DNA of 25,291 bases, taken from assembly GCA_049301135.1 (NCBI GenBank), contig JBAQKP010000206.1:1-25291 (forward strand), given 5' to 3'. The DNA is from JAYXXU01 sp049301135. GTDB taxonomy: Bacteria; Pseudomonadota; Gammaproteobacteria; Pseudomonadales; Moraxellaceae. Positions within the stretch are counted from its first letter, which is position 1. Each line of letters starts with the position of its first letter. This document shows, piece after piece, positions 23,623 through 25,291 of the stretch. The translations under genes and the position numbers were made by a program. The notes below the pieces were generated by a model that worked only from the letters and a program-made list of their open reading frames with translations, ran no database searches and was not told the DNA's origin.

Positions 23623-23662
23623 GCAAAAAATCGGCTGATCGGTGGTTTCGGCAATTTTTTGC
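23623..23662. repeat. Inverted repeat in the tig-metX intergenic region
   Basis: Two perfect 9-bp arms, GCAAAAAAT and ATTTTTTGC, are separated by 22 nt that are also rich in CGG/CCG. It lies upstream of both divergent genes. It might be a regulator site, a cruciform or a leftover terminator; no function is shown. Confidence 0.55.
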
Positions 23663-23701
23663 TCAAAGCGCTGACGATTTCAGTGCGTTTACACAGACTG
23701 C

Positions 23702-23730
23702 TTGCCCCATTTTGGCTTGCCCCGTACACT
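23702..23730 (+). promoter_or_regulatory. Candidate promoter of metX-metW
   Basis: TTGCCC (23702-23707) and TACACT (23725-23730) are separated by the ideal 17 bp, each matching 4 of 6 consensus bases, about 58 bp before the chosen metX start. A methionine-type riboswitch was not recognised. Confidence 0.35.
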
Positions 23731-23788
23731 CCAAGATTGGTTTTTTTATGCTAGGTCAAAGGCGATTGTGGTGGACTCCAACGATGCA

Positions 23789-24955
23789 ATGGGTGATTCA
23801 GTCGGGCTGGTGCTGCCACGACTTGAGCGTTTCGAGACGCCGCTGCACCTCGACTGTGGTCGCACGCTGCTGAATTTTGAGTTGATGATCGAAACCTACG
23901 GTACATTAAATGCGGATGCCTCAAATGCTATTTTGATTTGCCACGCGCTGTCCGGTCATCATCATGCTGCTGGTGTGCATAGCCTGAATGACAGTAAAGT
24001 GGGCTGGTGGGACAGCTGTATCGGCCCCAATAAAGCGATTGATACCAATTTGTTTTTTGTGGTGGCACTGAATAATCTGGGCGGTTGTCACGGCAGCACC
24101 GGACCCACCTCACTCGACCCCGATACTGGCCGCATCTACGGCTCGGATTTTCCGCTGGTGACGGTGCGCGATTGGGTGCGCTCACAAGCCATGCTGGCGG
24201 ATCGACTGGGAATTGCCGTGTGGCATGCGGTGGTCGGTGGCTCATTGGGTGGCATGCAGGCACAGCAATGGGCAGTGGATTATCCGACGCGGCTACGCCA
24301 TTGTGCCATCATCGCCAGTACACCGAAGCTGTCCGCACAAAACATCGCGTTTAACGAAGTTGCGCGGCAGTCGATTTTGTCCGATCCTGACTTTCATGGC
24401 GGGCGCTACCTTGAGCAAGACACTTACCCGCGACGTGGGCTGATTTTGGCACGGATGGTCGGCCATTTGACCTATCTCACCGATGATGCGATGAAGCAAA
24501 AATTTGGGCGTGATTTAAAGTCCGGTAAGTTTATGTATGGTTACGATGTTGAGTTTCAGGTCGAAAGCTATTTGCGTTATCAAGGTGAGCAGTTCAGCAA
24601 AAACTTTGATGCCAATACCTATTTACTGATGACCAAGGCCTTGGATTATTTTGATCCTGCCCGCGAGTTTGATGAAGATTTGGTGCGTGCATTATCGGGT
24701 GCAAGCTGTCGGTTTTTGGTGGTGTCGTTTACCACCGATTGGCGTTTTGCCCCAAGTCGTTCACAAGAAATCGTCGATGCACTGATCGCCAATAATAAAA
24801 GCGTCAGCTATATCGACGTGGATGCACCGCAAGGTCATGATGCGTTTTTGTTTCCGATTCCGCGCTATGTGCAGACATTACGCGCTTTTTTGGGGGCTGG
24901 CATCGGTCACCCTACGGTAGAGACTGACCGACAAGGAGCAGATGATGCGGCTTGA
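23789..24955 (+). CDS. metX: Homoserine O-acyltransferase MetX, likely succinyl-CoA specific
   Basis: An alpha/beta-hydrolase-fold enzyme that acylates L-homoserine, the first committed step of methionine synthesis. From ATG 23789 it has 388 residues and begins MGDSVGLVLP, matching the Acinetobacter protein; a GTG at 23768 or 23771 with AAAGG upstream is a possible earlier start. Nucleophile S152 is in GGSLGGMQ, with D317 in TTDWRF and H350 in QGHDAF; CHALSGHHHAAG and RDLKSGKFMYGYDVEFQVESYL are characteristic. Arg319 (D-W-R) sits where MetX proteins of Pseudomonas and Acinetobacter that use succinyl-CoA carry Arg, so succinyltransferase is more likely than acetyltransferase. metW overlaps its 3' end. 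Confidence 0.94.
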   Translation: MGDSVGLVLPRLERFETPLHLDCGRTLLNFELMIETYGTLNADASNAILICHALSGHHHAAGVHSLNDSKVGWWDSCIGPNKAIDTNLFFVVALNNLGGCHGSTGPTSLDPDTGRIYGSDFPLVTVRDWVRSQAMLADRLGIAVWHAVVGGSLGGMQAQQWAVDYPTRLRHCAIIASTPKLSAQNIAFNEVARQSILSDPDFHGGRYLEQDTYPRRGLILARMVGHLTYLTDDAMKQKFGRDLKSGKFMYGYDVEFQVESYLRYQGEQFSKNFDANTYLLMTKALDYFDPAREFDEDLVRALSGASCRFLVVSFTTDWRFAPSRSQEIVDALIANNKSVSYIDVDAPQGHDAFLFPIPRYVQTLRAFLGAGIGHPTVETDRQGADDAA

Positions 24956-25291
24956 TCAACGCTTGGCTGAACGCTGGATCAAGCCCAATTCACGCGTACT
25001 GGATTTGGGGTGTGGTGATGGTGAGTTGCTGGCACATATGCAGCAAAAACTGGGTATTACCGGTTATGGGGTCGAGATTGACGAAGACAAAATCACCACA
25101 GCAATCGGCCGTGGTTTGTCTATTATTCAGCAAGATCTGAATCAAGGACTGGGTCGATTTGCCGATCAGAGCTTTGATTTTGTGGTGATGGCACAAGCCT
25201 TGCAAGCGGTAGAAGCACCAGATCAACTGTTGTTGGACATGCTGCGGGTCGGACGTGAGGCGATTATTACCTTCCCGAACTTTGCACACTG
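24945..25291 (+). CDS. metW: MetW, methionine biosynthesis methyltransferase-like protein, 3' end missing
   Basis: A class I SAM-dependent methyltransferase-fold protein always paired with MetX in proteobacteria and thought to assist homoserine acylation. The first 115 codons are present and the frame runs off the right edge. The nucleotide-binding motif VLDLGCGDGELL is at about 18-29, then YGVEIDEDKI and FDFVVMAQALQAVEAPDQLL follow. AGGAG lies 6 nt before the ATG at 24945; the adjacent ATG at 24942 is only 3 nt away. It overlaps the end of metX by 11 bases, which implies translational coupling. Confidence 0.92.
   Translation, partial: MRLDQRLAERWIKPNSRVLDLGCGDGELLAHMQQKLGITGYGVEIDEDKITTAIGRGLSIIQQDLNQGLGRFADQSFDFVVMAQALQAVEAPDQLLLDMLRVGREAIITFPNFAH

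Overview
The window looks like ordinary core chromosome of a gammaproteobacterium close to the Moraxellaceae (Acinetobacter / Perlucidibaca / Alkanindiges type). The reasons are the mlaFEDCB gene order, a metX-metW pair with an Acinetobacter-like MetX, a ClpP starting MTYPA, a plsB-type glycerol-3-phosphate acyltransferase and the yihA/cytochrome c4 neighbourhood. This placement is inferred from remembered family sequences, not from a search. I see no tRNA, rRNA, CRISPR array, insertion sequence, phage gene or sign of recent transfer.

Left part (1-7765). Two periplasmic c-type cytochromes, a c5-like monoheme and a c4-like diheme that runs off the left edge, lie on the minus strand. They diverge from the ribosome-biogenesis GTPase gene engB. 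engB converges on tesB (acyl-CoA thioesterase II) with only two bases between the stop codons. plsB (first acylation step of phospholipid synthesis) follows on the plus strand. It converges, across a hairpin, on an orphan periplasmic solute-binding-like protein. A YeeZ-like NAD-dependent epimerase/dehydratase comes next.

Middle (7798-15622). recG, comF and mgtE run on the plus strand. mgtE ends at a strong bidirectional terminator shared with the minus-strand mla operon (mlaF-E-D-C-B), the retrograde phospholipid transport ABC system that keeps outer-membrane lipids asymmetric. The genes are tightly coupled (ATGA overlaps at F/E and E/D). A 61-residue single-pass membrane protein of unknown function sits just upstream of mlaF.

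Right part (15713-25291). A DEAD-box RNA helicase with a roughly 215-residue Arg/Gly/Asp/Ser-rich tail has a long leader able to form several hairpins, one of which covers the likely Shine-Dalgarno sequence. Next come a two-gene unit (DUF445 membrane protein, secreted alpha/beta hydrolase) and the tig-clpP-clpX protein-folding and proteolysis cluster, all on the minus strand. The window ends with plus-strand metX-metW of methionine biosynthesis, metW being cut by the right edge.

Much of the content concerns the envelope (plsB, mla, DUF445, hydrolase, periplasmic proteins) and protein/RNA quality control (tig, clpP, clpX, helicase). I did not find a convincing undescribed multi-gene system. 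The most worthwhile leads are the helicase leader RNA, the DUF445-hydrolase pair, the small membrane protein beside mla, the orphan solute-binding-like protein and the 15-bp repeats bridging recG and comF.
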